Positions 47,701-59,265 of a stretch of 64,000 bases of DNA are shown here, one piece after another. Source of the stretch: Agrocybe praecox. Lineage: Eukaryota; Basidiomycota; Agaricomycetes; Agaricales; Agrocybaceae. A program made the translations under genes and the position numbers. A model generated the notes under the pieces. The model saw only the letters and a list, made by a program, of their open reading frames with translations, was not told the origin of the DNA and did not search any database. How positions within the stretch are numbered: the first letter of the stretch is position 1; each line of letters starts with the position of its first letter. The DNA lies in contig OZ024845.1 in the NCBI GenBank assembly GCA_964017145.1, positions 3,596,001 through 3,660,000 on the forward strand, read 5' to 3'.

Positions 47701-50700
47701 AGGATATATGGACCTTACCTCGAACCACTTCGGAGCCAAATAATTTATCGCCAGGGGCGTTGAAAGCAAAGGAAGCACTATGGATTCTCGGGAAGGTTTT
47801 CTTTCATCTGGTATTCCCATACCTATGTGTCGACCTATCGCTTTCAGAACAACTAGAACATCTGAGCGCAGCTGCTCACCTTTCACTTATTCTGTATCGA
47901 AAAGCAGGAAAGAATTTCTTTCCGACAAATCTTTATCTTGATCTTATGATCATGATCAAGAATGTATTCTTCTGTGTTGCGAAGGCAAAGGTGGACAATC
48001 CGAACTCCAACTTCTGGATCATCCTTCTTGGAACCGACAGATTAGAAGAATTATTTGGGATTCTTCGAACAATGGTTGGAAACGATGCAAACCTGGACAT
48101 ATACCAACTAGTCGGACGCCTTGCAGGAACGACGGAAGTATCCAATATATTGGCGAAATACCCTCAGTGGGATCGAGCTCCACGTCGCCTCAAGCTTCCC
48201 GCGATTTCTCGAGAAACAAAAGAAATTTCGAACCATGCAGACCACATTAAACCAGGTCTATGGAGAGGCAATGTTAGGGTGACAGACGTTTCATTACAGA
48301 CTTCCTGGAATCGCGGAAGACGATTGATTGAGACGGACTGTGGATCACTCCAAGATGAATTCCGCATTCTAGATGAAAACACCAACCTTACCATATTGGC
48401 ACCCTTTGGGACATTATTGGTGAACACGCCACTGGAGCCAGATGACATTGATGAGAGTCTGGAGAGTGACGCCCCACCCGCTGATATAGCAACGAGTGCA
48501 CTGGCTACCGACACACGTATTGAAGTCGAAAATGAATTAGCAGACGTCTTCGCTGCTGAAAGTTGCGAACCTGCGAAAGGACCAATATCAGCACCAATTT
48601 CAAAAACGATAGTGGTAAATGGCATAGATATGTTGAAGTCTCGTGCGTTGTCGCAATTCAGCAAATACCAAAAGCACGTCAGTTCGACCGACCGTCTGAG
48701 ACGAGTGCAGGCCGTCGAGAGGTACATTGACAAGAAATCAACAGACCCCGTAGTTCATTTAGCCGACAAACAAGAAGACAGTTTGGGGGACAAAAAGGAT
48801 GTTGTTCTTCTTTCTGACCCAATTGCAACCCTGCTACGCTGTCAAGATCAATTCTGGCTCTGCCTCGGCGAGGTTAACGGTCTCAAGATTGACGGAAAAA
48901 CTATGGAATACATCGTATTGGATATGTTGGCAGAAGAAACGGTATCAATTTCGTTCCAGTTACTTGGGCTGCGGCCAGCAACGTTAAACGATGATCCGGA
49001 GGCAAGACATGATTGGAGAACTTACACAGTGAAGGAAAGGTCCTTTACCGTTCCCGGAAACCTTATCCAACCAGTGAACCCAGCTGTTTCAAAGACAGTC
49101 TTGCAACCACCATTCTACCTTCTTGAAAGCAATATGCTTGCTACGTTGACAAGCAGCCTGTTTCTTTCGTTGACGAGCGGAGAGTTGAAGGCCATCCCAA
49201 AGGTTCCAGCAACACCGGAATATCCCTATCGAGAAACGTCTGGTAAGTATATACACACAATTACAGTAGCCATCACACAACTAACGTACCGGATATAGGA
49301 AAGTCCTGCTTTATCTGCACGAGCGACCAAAATCTTGGAAGCGTGGGTGAGCAGAACGTAGCAGACTGTCCTCGCTGCTCGCCTACAGTACCTCTCGACC
49401 TGAAAGATGGTCAACGGGTCCTCCAGCACGTAGGCGCACATATACTCTATGATGATGGAGTGGACAAGTCGGTGGAGATATGTGGCCTATGTCTGCGTCC
49501 ATGGCCGTTATGTGAGTATTTCTTGGCGAAGGGAACTGGCGCTAAAGGAAGTACAAAGATCGACAAACGTTTGAGCAGGGGTTGCCCTCTGAAAAGCATG
49601 AATTTCTCTTACCGAGTAGCGGCCACCTCGACGCACTCCTCACCCTGCTCCAACGTCCCTGTTAAATGTCCCCGGTGTAAGAGTGACAGACCTGCAGTTT
49701 GGAAGTATTCCCTTGAGGTTCACTTCAAACACAAACATAAAGAGGCGAAACTTACCGATTACGAGCATTTATGGAAGCTTGATGATCTGGAGAAGGTTTC
49801 GATGAAGAACGTCTATGATAAACGTGCAATACTGGTTAAAAAACGACCAAGAACCAAAACCGTGGAACTTACGATTTCAGAACGCCATCGGGGAAAGATG
49901 GTGTCGGATTCAAGGTGAGTTCGAATCTATATGAATTTATCAGTGTACAAACATATTAAATTCAGGATAAGGGACGGACCTGTGCCAGAGGATGCCCAGC
50001 TTTCTGCGTACGAGTCCAGCGAGCCAGACCTCTCGGAGTCAGAATCAGTCGGCTCGAGCAGGGACCAGACTCCTTCAGAGAGACACTTCTCTGAGGATTA
50101 CGAATGGGAGTTGTACGATGTTGGCTTCAACAAGCCCGAAGAAGACAGGGTGGAGAAACCTGACGAGACGAAGGAAGGGGAGCAGGTAGAGGGAGGAGAC
50201 ATCCAGTTGCCTGTTGCGCTTGACAACGTTGAGAGTTCTGTCAACAGTGACACTGCCGCCAGCCAATGCGCGGGATTCCAAACCATTGATCCATTTATTA
50301 CTGTGAGTATAGTGTTTTCAAAAGATAGGAATTACTACTCACCATTCAAAATCATTAGCAACCCGAGATACAAACATCCAACGCCGGCCCACGCGTAAAA
50401 TCACCAGCTCCAACGACAGTAGTACAGAATTCCGGAGAACTTGAAGATATCGTGCCTGATGAGGGAGGGCGAGCAAAGCGCAAGCGAGTTCGAACCTTGA
50501 AAGTCCAAGGTTTGAACGTATGTCTGTGTGGGGATGTTGTGCCTGCATCGACGATTGACGGTGTGAGATGCAGGCAGCCTGGATGTGAGACAGAATGGGT
50601 GAGTCATAGATGTTTTGGCCCGAAATATGACTCTTTTACTCACCTGCAGCACCTACAACGGTATAGTATCATATAGCCTGTGTCAATCTCGCGCAAGCGA

Positions 50701-50927
50701 CACAAAACTGGGTCTGCGATGCATGCCAATCTTCAAGCAGAGGAGGAGGAAACAAAAGGGCTCGGCGTTAGTATGACGATACCTAATTCGGGTAATAGAA
50801 TGTCTATTTTTAATATAATCAATCACGTGTTGCTTATGTTAGATAGTTAGTTGAAGCCCTGTCGCCGCTATCAGAAAAATCGAGCCCGGGTCATTTTTTT
50901 CAATGCCGGTACCCCCTTGAGGTAAGG
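44756..50927 (+). mobile_element. full-length DNA transposon (6,156 bp), 8-bp TSD, CAAGGG terminal inverted repeats
   Basis: Element 44764-50919 is bounded by the direct 8-mers AGGTAAGG (44756-44763 and 50920-50927). The left end CAAGGGGGTACCGG is matched perfectly in inverted orientation by CCGGTACCCCCTTG at the right end. The similarity continues imperfectly for about 20 more bases (left ATTAGAATCCCGG, right side with CCCGGG). The interior carries one large plus-strand gene. An 8-bp duplication and a CA-start terminus are as in hAT and some related superfamilies. The encoded protein does not let me place it with certainty. Confidence 0.9.
45113..50771 (+). CDS. putative DDE-type transposase with multiple zinc fingers
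   Basis: Exons, mostly in phase: 45113-45145 (probable first exon), about 45202-45908, 45951-47100, 47178-49242, 49299-49914, 49966-50302, 50359-50598, and a final exon near 50650-50771. The product is about 1,700 residues. In order: an N-terminal CPRC...H...C finger (BED-like), a helical part, and a core containing ISGDCK, SLASDGETRRGSA, DLHVGDDDITGDKD and TDRLEELFGILRTMVGND. These conserved acidic residues suggest an RNase-H-fold nuclease. Next come Cys-rich fingers (CFIC, CPRC, CGLC, then CPRC...H.KHKH), an acidic linker, and a C-terminal PHD-like CLCGDV...CRQPGCETEW. From memory, this whole arrangement is a repeated mushroom family. Two spots are unclear. The first intron needs a poor acceptor. 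The last PHD exon reads correctly (QATQNWVCDACQSS) only in a frame not joined by a normal splice. Confidence 0.75.
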
Positions 50928-51800
50928 GATCACGTGATGATGGGCGCTTGTTACGCGCTTATGTAATCCGCAATATAGCGCCAACTCAGGGCTATTATTA
51001 TACCTACGCTTAGGTTAGGTTCGGGTTAGAGGTTAGGCTGCCGAACCATTGTTAAGTAGTTAGCTACTGTATTTCCGATTAAGAAATCGACGTACGTTAG
51101 AGTTAGAGTTAGGTAAGCGTTTTACCGATAGATTAGAGTTCTTTAACTTGAACTTGTTATGTTCAGACTGGATTTGCTAAGGCTATAATCAATAAAGATA
51201 ACCAGTCAATTATGTGCGTCCTTTTGTTATATAATTAAATAACTTAGGGTATTATTTGTTAAACGCAAAAGGCGTTACTAGGATATGTTAGACTCGAACA
51301 GAGATGCATGCATCTGTCAAGTGGTTTGTTGCGGTTAAAAGCAACTAACTACCCAGTCCGAAGAGAGGGCTAACGTTCGATCAAGGCTTTGGAGTAAGGG
51401 ACCACCGAGACCCGACAGTGTCGAATCAAGCTTATACCTACTCTCTGCCGGAGGTTTGGTGCAAGGCCGGCTAGCGTCTCGGAATTATCTTACCGATTAA
51501 CCGCAATCCTTCGCCAGCACAAGACGTGGCCGCCGAGTGGTTCCCTGCGGCACAAGACTACTAGTCCATGCTGTTGGTTATCTTTGGCCGCTAACACGGC
51601 TACCAAGCAGATAGATAGTCAATGCAATGGAGAATATCGCAAGGTGTTAATGCCGAGCAATTTAGACTTATCGCGCGTACCTCAAGACTGATCTGAATCA
51701 ATCATGAACTGTCTACAGTTTTATTACACCACACGTTCGACAACCGCCAGCGCCTTCCGAGTTCTTACGGGATCGGGGAACCAGTCGTATCTAGTAGTAC
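50928..51800. other. telomere-like sequence and retroelement 3' flank
   Basis: Contains a run of degenerate TTAGG/TTAGGG-like units at about 51007-51040 (TTAGGTTAGGTTCGGGTTAG) and again near 51100-51115. The remainder to 51.8 kb is unassigned and lies 3' of the reverse transcriptase on the minus strand. Confidence 0.5.
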
Positions 51801-51805
51801 AGTTT

Positions 51806-52828
51806 TTATTTTCTGCCATATCCGCCACCTAGGTTGGCGAAGAGAGTATCTTCCAATCTTGGGCGCCATTCCAGATCGCCGGCTTCAGCAGGTTCATTGC
51901 GAACCCGGCCGGGTTCGTTTGGGGCTTCTGCAAAGCCGAACGGAAGGACGGCAATTGGTGGATGATCCGCCAATTCTCTCTTGTAAACATTCAATACTTC
52001 TTGTTTCCAAGAACTTGTTAAGTCAAACAGGTTTCGTGTACGCTTTCGCGAGACGATCAGTCGACGATTCAATATATCGGTTTTAGTAACATCCGGGACA
52101 AGGGTCTGCCAGCCTGGCCGCACATATAAGGAAGTGTTAACCTCCGAATACATGTCAGTGTACTGTTTAGGCCAATGATCAATATGATTCTCGTAGCGGT
52201 AATGACCTGTGGTCATAGTTAACGCGCCATCACGCTGACCTCGATTGAGGTATTCACGCCAATAATTGAAGATAGTATTGATATATCCTTTTGCGTTGAA
52301 ATAGTTCCATGCTGTATTAAAGCTGCCTTTAAGTACCAAAACGCCCGCGTCGTTATCGCGATGTTGAGAGTTAACGCTTAAGCGATTATCCCATCGTTTT
52401 GAAATGTCAGACTTGAGCCAGCCGTATATCATATCCTGCGGATAGCCGCGTGCGATGTACAGACCTGCTAAGGAATGTAGAGCATCTCGGTAGTCGCTAA
52501 ATTTACTACTTAGCACGGCTAAACGAGCCATTTCACCCCAGAACGTACCACGTTTAACGTCGTACGGGTGGTGGCTAGCGAAAGGAACTCTTTCTTGGTG
52601 GTTGCGAAGCTTGCGGTATGGTTTATGTTCTAATTTTTTATTATCATCAACATAGAGGAACATGTCCAGAAACGGAGCATGTGTGGGCGACGCATCCCAT
52701 TCTATTACACAGGTGTCTATCTGGACGCACGAAACAATTTGAACGGCGCGTTCAAGTGTATCGGCGTATACTATTGCCAGACAATCATCAATATAGCGTC
52801 CGTAAAACGGGACATCTTTATTATTCAT
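51806..52828 (-). pseudogene. Penelope-like reverse transcriptase, 5'-truncated
   Basis: An open frame of 340 residues on the minus strand begins near the catalytic box FYGRYIDDCLAIVYA (YIDD). It continues with APFLDMFLYVDDNKKLEHKP, NHQERVPFASHHPYDVKRGT and RLAVLSSKFSDYRDALHSL, then a C-terminal part with RLIVSRKRTRNLFDLT. The RT thumb-type motifs after YxDD, with H...HP...KRG, are those of Penelope-like elements and related rvt genes. No GIY-YIG endonuclease follows, as in the Coprina/Athena type known at telomeres. The fingers and palm upstream of YIDD are missing and a TAG lies just 5', so this copy is truncated. Confidence 0.65.
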
Positions 52829-53413
52829 TATTTTACTTTCTACTTCATATGCATAGCCATACTACTGAGAAAATTTCATGGTCCTCTGAATGCCCATAGC
52901 CGACTTTGTGCCGTCTCATATCGGAGTTGAATCGGAGCTCTCGAAGCTTTGTGATCTAAAATTATTCACACCGACTCCCAATACGAGGCTTCTGCTCAGG
53001 TTACTCATTTCGTTATTTCCTTCGGTTCCGTCAATTACATCCACATTGCAGAATCCATCTTTCTCTTGCTGTTCACTCAAATGAGGACGTGGCACAGAAA
53101 GAGAAGCACCGAACCTGTGTGTTTATTTACTAACGAGTCTGTGCTATGCCGAACGCCGCCGGCCGACCCTTGCCATGAAAGAGAATCGATAATAATAATA
53201 AAAGCACTACTCTTTTCCACATCCCAGCATACTTATAATGTTTTAATTTCATATTTATATGTGCAAATACAACATTTTACTGCCGTTTTACGAGGACGAA
53301 TAAATTGTCGCTCCGCCTCGAAGTTCAATTCCGGTTGTCGGTGTTTTAATTTGCCAGCGTGAGAGCGATTTTTCTAGGTTCCTCCAGCCAACACCCACCG
53401 CTGGCTTTGATTG
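52829..53413. other. intergenic, no gene seen
   Basis: Follows the truncated 5' edge of the reverse transcriptase. No RT motifs continue into it and no other coding segment is apparent. Confidence 0.4.
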
Positions 53414-53586
53414 CTATATACTCAGCATATCGGTGAAAATATACGTAATATATATTTTACTGAATATATGTTAAACATATACGTCTCGGGCTTACTATAT
53501 AAAGCATGTCCGAAACATATATGTTCGACATGTTCGCAGTAGAATATATATTACGTATATTTTTACCGTATATATTGAAAATATAG
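53414..53586. repeat. 173-bp near-perfect palindrome (fold-back element)
   Basis: The arms 53414-53488 and 53510-53586 are inverted copies, with AATATACGTAATATATATT exact in both. The spacer is about 20 bases. It is AT-rich throughout. It fits a fold-back MITE; target duplications were not certain. Confidence 0.75.
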
Positions 53587-54089
53587 CGATCAGAGCCAGA
53601 CATGACCCTTCGTGAATCGTCAACTAACCAGCCTGGCTCAATTTTTCTATCGACCCATTGATATTCTCTTCTCGTTAAACTACTCCTTGCTTTCAATCTC
53701 TATGGCCCTGTCTGTGCTTACTTCAAACATCGCGTAACGGGCCGTTGGCTGGGTTCGCTATTAACTAATTTCTGGTACCGTCAAACCTTGGTCTGTTGAT
53801 CTGGTATGAACGTGAACTTGAAGGCTGATCGTTGGATAACTGAACGATGTGATAAGTCCTCAATGTAATGATAACACAGCACGCGGCTGTACGAAGCGCT
53901 CTGTACTTAATCAAAACAATTGACGTAGCTGTGAATATTTTGGCAGTGGGGATATAAATATCCTCCGCGTGCCTTGTATATGTGGAATTGGGGTTTGAAT
54001 TGCGGTTGATGTAACTGTTCCTTTCCTTCCCTCATCATCCAGGATCCGAGTTTTTTCGCCCTTTTTATGACTCGTCTTTCATAAAAGAG
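53587..54089. promoter_or_regulatory. upstream region of the second NLR gene with TATA-like box
   Basis: No coding content. A GATATAAATA box lies at about 53950-53959, roughly 130 bases before the start codon at 54090, and could serve as a TATA element. Confidence 0.3.
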
Positions 54090-56572
54090 ATGGCAGAGAA
54101 TCAACGCCCAATCACACAGCAATCACTTATCTCTGCTAACAATATTTTCGTGACCGGAGGGTCGTTTACTCAGCATAATGTGTCAGGCGATGGAAGAAAA
54201 TGTAAGTGATATGTATTAAAGATAAACAGTGCCGTAGAACTGATTATTTGCAGCATCATTCGAAATACTGAAGGAGGCAACGGCACCGAACGCATTTCAT
54301 GATTCTGGGGCCCAGTTCGACCGCCCAAAATGCCATCCGAATACGCGTATTGCTGTCCTGAGAAAAATCACGAACTGGGCTCAACGTTGCGACAGGGAAA
54401 CATGGGACAAATACATCATGTGGCTGACTGGGGCTGCAGGAGCGGGAAAATCAGCCATCACGCAAACGTTCATTGAGATGTATCTTCTCAACGAACTAGT
54501 TCTTGCAACTTTCATTTTTTGCAAGTCGGACGGAACAAGGAATCAAGCAGGCGCATTCGTCGCAACTATTGCGTATCAAATTTATGACAAAATCATCGCC
54601 ACACGAAGCGAGATACTCTCCGCGATTGACACGGACCCACTGATTTTCACGAAAGGCTTGGAGCATCAATTTACCCATCTAGTGATGAAGCCACTTTACA
54701 AGACTTGCTATTCGGGAATCGCATTAACCTTGGGTTCTTGGCATGTTGTTGTTATAGATGGTCTCGACGAATGTGGTGACGGAGTTATGCAAGCTAGGAT
54801 TGTCAGGATGATAGCGCAGTCAATTCAAATATTCGACCTACCCATTCTATTTCTCATCGCCAGTCGTCCTGAACATGAAATCAATCTGGCATTTAGATCC
54901 AACGAAATGGACAGACTATTTTTACGGCTTTACCTTGACGAAACATTTCACCCCGACAATGATATTCGCACATTTCTCATAGACGGCTTTGAGAAAATCA
55001 AGACCAGCCATCCATTTAAGGCCTCCATCCCCGCTTCTTGGCCATCCGACAAAAGTCTGGAGGAAATTATCATAAAATCATCGGGGCAATTCATTTATGC
55101 AGCAACGGCCCTTCGTTATTGCGAATCCATTAGGCATCGGCCTGACCACCGCCTCGATGTGGTGAATAACCTACGACCGGCTCAAGGCGACTTGCCCTTT
55201 GCGCAATTGGATGCGCTGTATACAATGATCCTCAATTCCGCCGTAGATACAGAGCGCGTGCTATACATGCTTAGTATCATCTCACATCGCGTATTCGAAT
55301 CTGTCGATAACTTCGACATCTCTTCATTTATGTCTCTGGAACCGGGTGAGCTCGAGATTTTGATCTGTGATTTGGTAGCCATTGTCTCTATTGAGAAGAA
55401 ATTCTCTTGGTCGTTTATGAGGGACTTGGAGGTTGTAAAAATCCTACACACTTCACTTCATGACTTCCTTCTTGACCCCGTGAGGTCCAGAGACTATTTC
55501 CTCAAGATCGATATCTATAGACCAGAACATATTGCAAATATAATGAAATATGCGATGAAAGGTAGGAGAATTCACAGAAAGTATTGAAAATCACAAACTA
55601 AATTCGCCCAGATCCCAGTACTAATCAATTTGGCAACTTTGGGAGTTTCATCACAAGGGAATTGCCTCTTTGCCAGAGCTCAACTTCGCTATTAAATACC
55701 GCTCCAAAGTTTTCATTTTTTGACCCTATATCGAGAGAAATAGAATACCACAAGGGAGCGTCGTATTACGCCCCTATGGACCTTGCCAAATTTGTATTTT
55801 GGTTCTGGCTTCCATTCTGCGGACGCATGGTAAGGAATAAATCTTCATTTGTTGTCTATATGTTTAATATTCCGCGCAGGCCCTTTCGGATGAGCGTTGG
55901 GCCGCAATAGAGAAACAGCATCAAGAACATATCGAACAGATATTTTTGAATCAGCTGCCGCACTATTATAAGAACGACGAGGGGATCCTGCTCTTATGCA
56001 TTGCATGTCACCTGGGGAATGATATGTGTGTACCAATCTTTTCCGGCAATCCACGGTTCCTCGGCAGATCGAAGTACTATGATCTGCTCTATCTATTTGA
56101 ATCCTTCGTGCTGGAAGACGGAAAAACTCATCATTTTCGGCACTTCATGCGCTTCTTACAGCACCCAGATCAATCAGACAGCTACGATATAGGTCCTGCC
56201 GCCTACGCAAAGTCGGTCTTATGCTGCATACAAGCGCTTGGAAAAAGGTCTTCACTAGAATTGCACGAAGATCAAATGTATAACGACCTCATCCTTCAAA
56301 AAGGAAAATGGACTTTCAAGTACCGCAAACAATACTCCTCCCCCTACTCCTCCACACACTACTGCATGTATCAATGCTTTCTTTATCTTGGTTACATGTC
56401 CTTCTTCCTTCTTCGAGCTGGATTCTCAGAAAGCCTTGTTCAACACTGTCAACAGCAAAACTTTCTGGATGATGCATTAACAACTGTATATCCCATCCGC
56501 ACCGCTATCTTACGACAAGAGATGAGGAATTACCTGGACCGAGTCCGATCCAGTGCGCCAGAAAGTCTGTGA
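54090..56572 (+). CDS. NACHT-domain STAND protein with unassigned C-terminus
   Basis: Four exons join in phase: 54090-54201, 54254-55561, 55612-55829 and 55880-56572, giving 776 residues. The start MAENQRPITQQSLISANNIF, followed by a GGSFTQHNVSG patch, is usual for Agaricomycete NACHT proteins. Walker A is GAAGAGKS (about 97-104). The Walker B-type motif is HVVVIDGLDECGD (about 200). FLIASRPEHEI is the sensor-1 region. LHTSLHDFLLDP near residue 460 marks the end of the NACHT-associated helices. Instead of WD40, ANK or TPR repeats, the last 300 residues form an alpha-helical, Tyr/Phe/His-rich segment that I do not recognise. Such genes are numerous in mushrooms and are thought to act in non-self sensing or incompatibility. 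No lesion was found. Confidence 0.9.
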
Positions 56573-57900
56573 CAGAACAGGGCAACGGATATAATTTTCC
56601 ACATGAACCCATGTACGTACAATAAAAGTCACGCAAACGAACTCATCATCAAACATTCTGCGCGTGGATGGGTGTCGTATTCGAAATAAAACACATTCGA
56701 ACGTCATCGATGTGAGTCAAGCAATGAGCATCAGGAATCGGAGGACAGGGAACGGTATCCATCATGTACTACTCGTAGTGACACGCGTCTAAGCGAGAGT
56801 CGACGATGAAATCAAGGTAAATGATAAAGTCAAAGTCATAGAAAATCGCAGTCGTAGAAAAGGTGAAAGACAAATTTAGATAAAGTCACATTTGATGAGG
56901 AGTGGCGTACTGCGTACATAGATAATAAGTGTGAATGTCAAGTCGAGATGAGAATTTGAACCTGAAGAAAGAGCTGGAGGAGCTGGGAAGAAAGAAAGGA
57001 AAGGGAGAAGAGAAGAGGGGCGTACGGGTAAACAAATACAATCATAACTATCCGCCAACGAGTTGGTGCGAAGTGGCGAAGTGACGTAGGGAAAGAGAAA
57101 AGAAGGAAATATGATATCAGCACAAGTCCGAGGGGAACAGCGTCGGCAGAGAAGATACGAATTTGAAGATGTGAAAAAGGACACGATATAAAGCAAAACA
57201 AATAAAAAAGGCTCAAAAACATGTTTATAATTCTGAGAGCAGATAGCGAGGAACAGTAAACGGTTCATATTGGTGTTCCTAGTAATAACAGTTGTGTCAA
57301 CGAGAGGCAAGCGATCTTTTCTCAACTTATACCCCCTACAGCGACACCGAAATGCGGACAGATAAAGTGATAAAGCGGGCCAGGCCCAAACTTCACCAGA
57401 ACACCCACATCATTCGTCCAAACCAAAACGTCAAAGGCAGGGGGCATATATTCTCGACCGACCGCTGTCTTTCATTTTCGCACCTGTCCATGTAAATCAT
57501 GTAAATCATGACTCCAATTAAACTTTAAAAAATACGTACCGGTAAAAGAAGCAAAGTTCTCAAAGATACAACAAATCCACCACCGCGCTAGACGGTGCAT
57601 TGCGTTGGGGGTCCACACATAATTGATCGTGCGCTGTGTTCGTACTCCTAGCGGTGGATAGCAATTATATTGTTGATGGTAGTGTGAAGGAGAGAGGTAG
57701 GGAAGGAAGAGGGGATAGTAGGATATATCAACGTACACGTCCGTGTTTGACGTGAATGTGAGGTGACTCTCGAACGTCGAAGAGGACCAAAGGAGGTGGT
57801 AGAGGCACCAGCGACCAGGGGACAGAGGTGACGTGACTATCAGATACAGTTGGTGGCAACGAGCAGGAGGACGAGAAAATAAACATCGGTATTACAGAGT
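56573..57900. other. intergenic, no gene seen
   Basis: Downstream flank of the NACHT gene and a purine-rich tract (56.9-57.2 kb). Open frames are low-complexity and unsupported. Confidence 0.4.
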
Positions 57901-58990
57901 TCGGTGTCGCTAGGAGGAAAGAGGAGGACAGTGATGTCGCTGATGCTTTTCAAGTGGTGGTGTTCGTAAACGCAGCGTTCACTTTGACGGTACCAGCCAA
58001 AACATCCAGCATAGATGAGTCCAAACATCGACGCACCACCCTTCCTCCCACCAAATCTCCTAAACAACAAGCCATCCCTTCCAACGTCACTAACTCTCCT
58101 CAATCCATACCCCAAACGTGCGGGCCCACCTAGACCAAACACCGCACTCCCGCAACCGCATGTGTCCAATACGACGAACCCCTCCGCACTCTCCGGTGGT
58201 CCCAAAAGCGGCAAAACGACCAAAAACACATTCATCGCACCGGAGAATGGCAGTGACAAGACTCGCGATGGACGATGAGGGTCAAGCACGAGCATCTTGT
58301 TAACGTGAATAGGTCCGGCTAGAGTATTGCTCTTGTTGATTTGGAGGGCTTGGGGCGGATTGCAGTGTTGGAACTTCGTTGACGTCTGGAGACGAGGATG
58401 AGGATGACGACGAGAAAAGTCCTGTTGTTCGTAATAGTAGTCGTCGCGCCCGTGTTTGCGTTCGGAGTGGTAGTAATTTTAGCGAGAGGCAGGCGCGAAG
58501 AGGAGCGAAAGGGTGTCATACGGACGTCAGGCGTTTCAGCGTGAGAGTGGAACGTGGAGGACTGGGGGTTGCTGAGTGGATGAGAGGAGGGAAAAGGTGA
58601 GATATTATGAGATTATTGAGAACGAGTCGTGGATCCTGACGAAGAGGAGGGAGATGCACGAAGGTAAAACGGACAGGAGGCCGTATAAAATATCTTTTCA
58701 TGGCCAGGGAGTGGCATTTCCCAACCTCCTTTGACTCCCCAACCCAATAAAACGCCCCTGTTGAAGACTGCTGGTGATTTCTTCTGTGTGCCTGCCTATG
58801 CATGTTAACTTCAATTTGAATTTGAGCAGAGAAAATGAGAGCTGAACGTACCAGCAACATAAGCGAAATTCGCTGATACCCATAACCCATTCACAACTGC
58901 GACACCTTTGCGGACGGTGCGTTGGGGTTCTTCACTTCCGAAAGGCATATAGATGGCGTTGGAGGAGCCGATGTAGAACCAGATTACTTA
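57900..58990 (-). pseudogene. possible membrane-protein gene remnant
   Basis: On the minus strand, one frame near 58.96-58.86 kb reads WFYIGSSNAIYMPFGSEEPQ then AVVNGLWVSANFAYVAG before a GT site. A second block near 58.77-58.68 kb gives KKSPAVFNRGVLLGWGVKGG. Near 58.2 kb a frame contains FSGAMNVFLVVLPLLGPPES. The pieces look protein-like and partly hydrophobic but do not join into one frame. Identity is unknown. Confidence 0.3.
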
Positions 58991-59265
58991 TATGCCTGGA
59001 AACTTTCAGCAATGTGTCCTCGACGCAAAGGAGGAAGGTGCAACTGAGAGGAAGGATGTAAAGTATGTGGCACGAGAAATAAAAAAAAGCCAACTCACAT
59101 TACGATGCTAGCCAGTTATTGAGCGTGCGGAGAATCTTGGAAGTGTGTATACATTGAACCCCAGTCTTTAGGAATGGGAGGGGATTGAACGTCAAGGGGA
59201 ACAGCTGAACGAACGCGGCGAACAAACCCCCTGACAACCAAATATTATTTAATATTAGTAATTAT

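Noticed and set aside
45113..50771. KDZ-type transposase (associated with TET/JBP genes in mushrooms)
   Set aside because: The KDZ signature segments I know are not present, and no TET/JBP gene accompanies the element.
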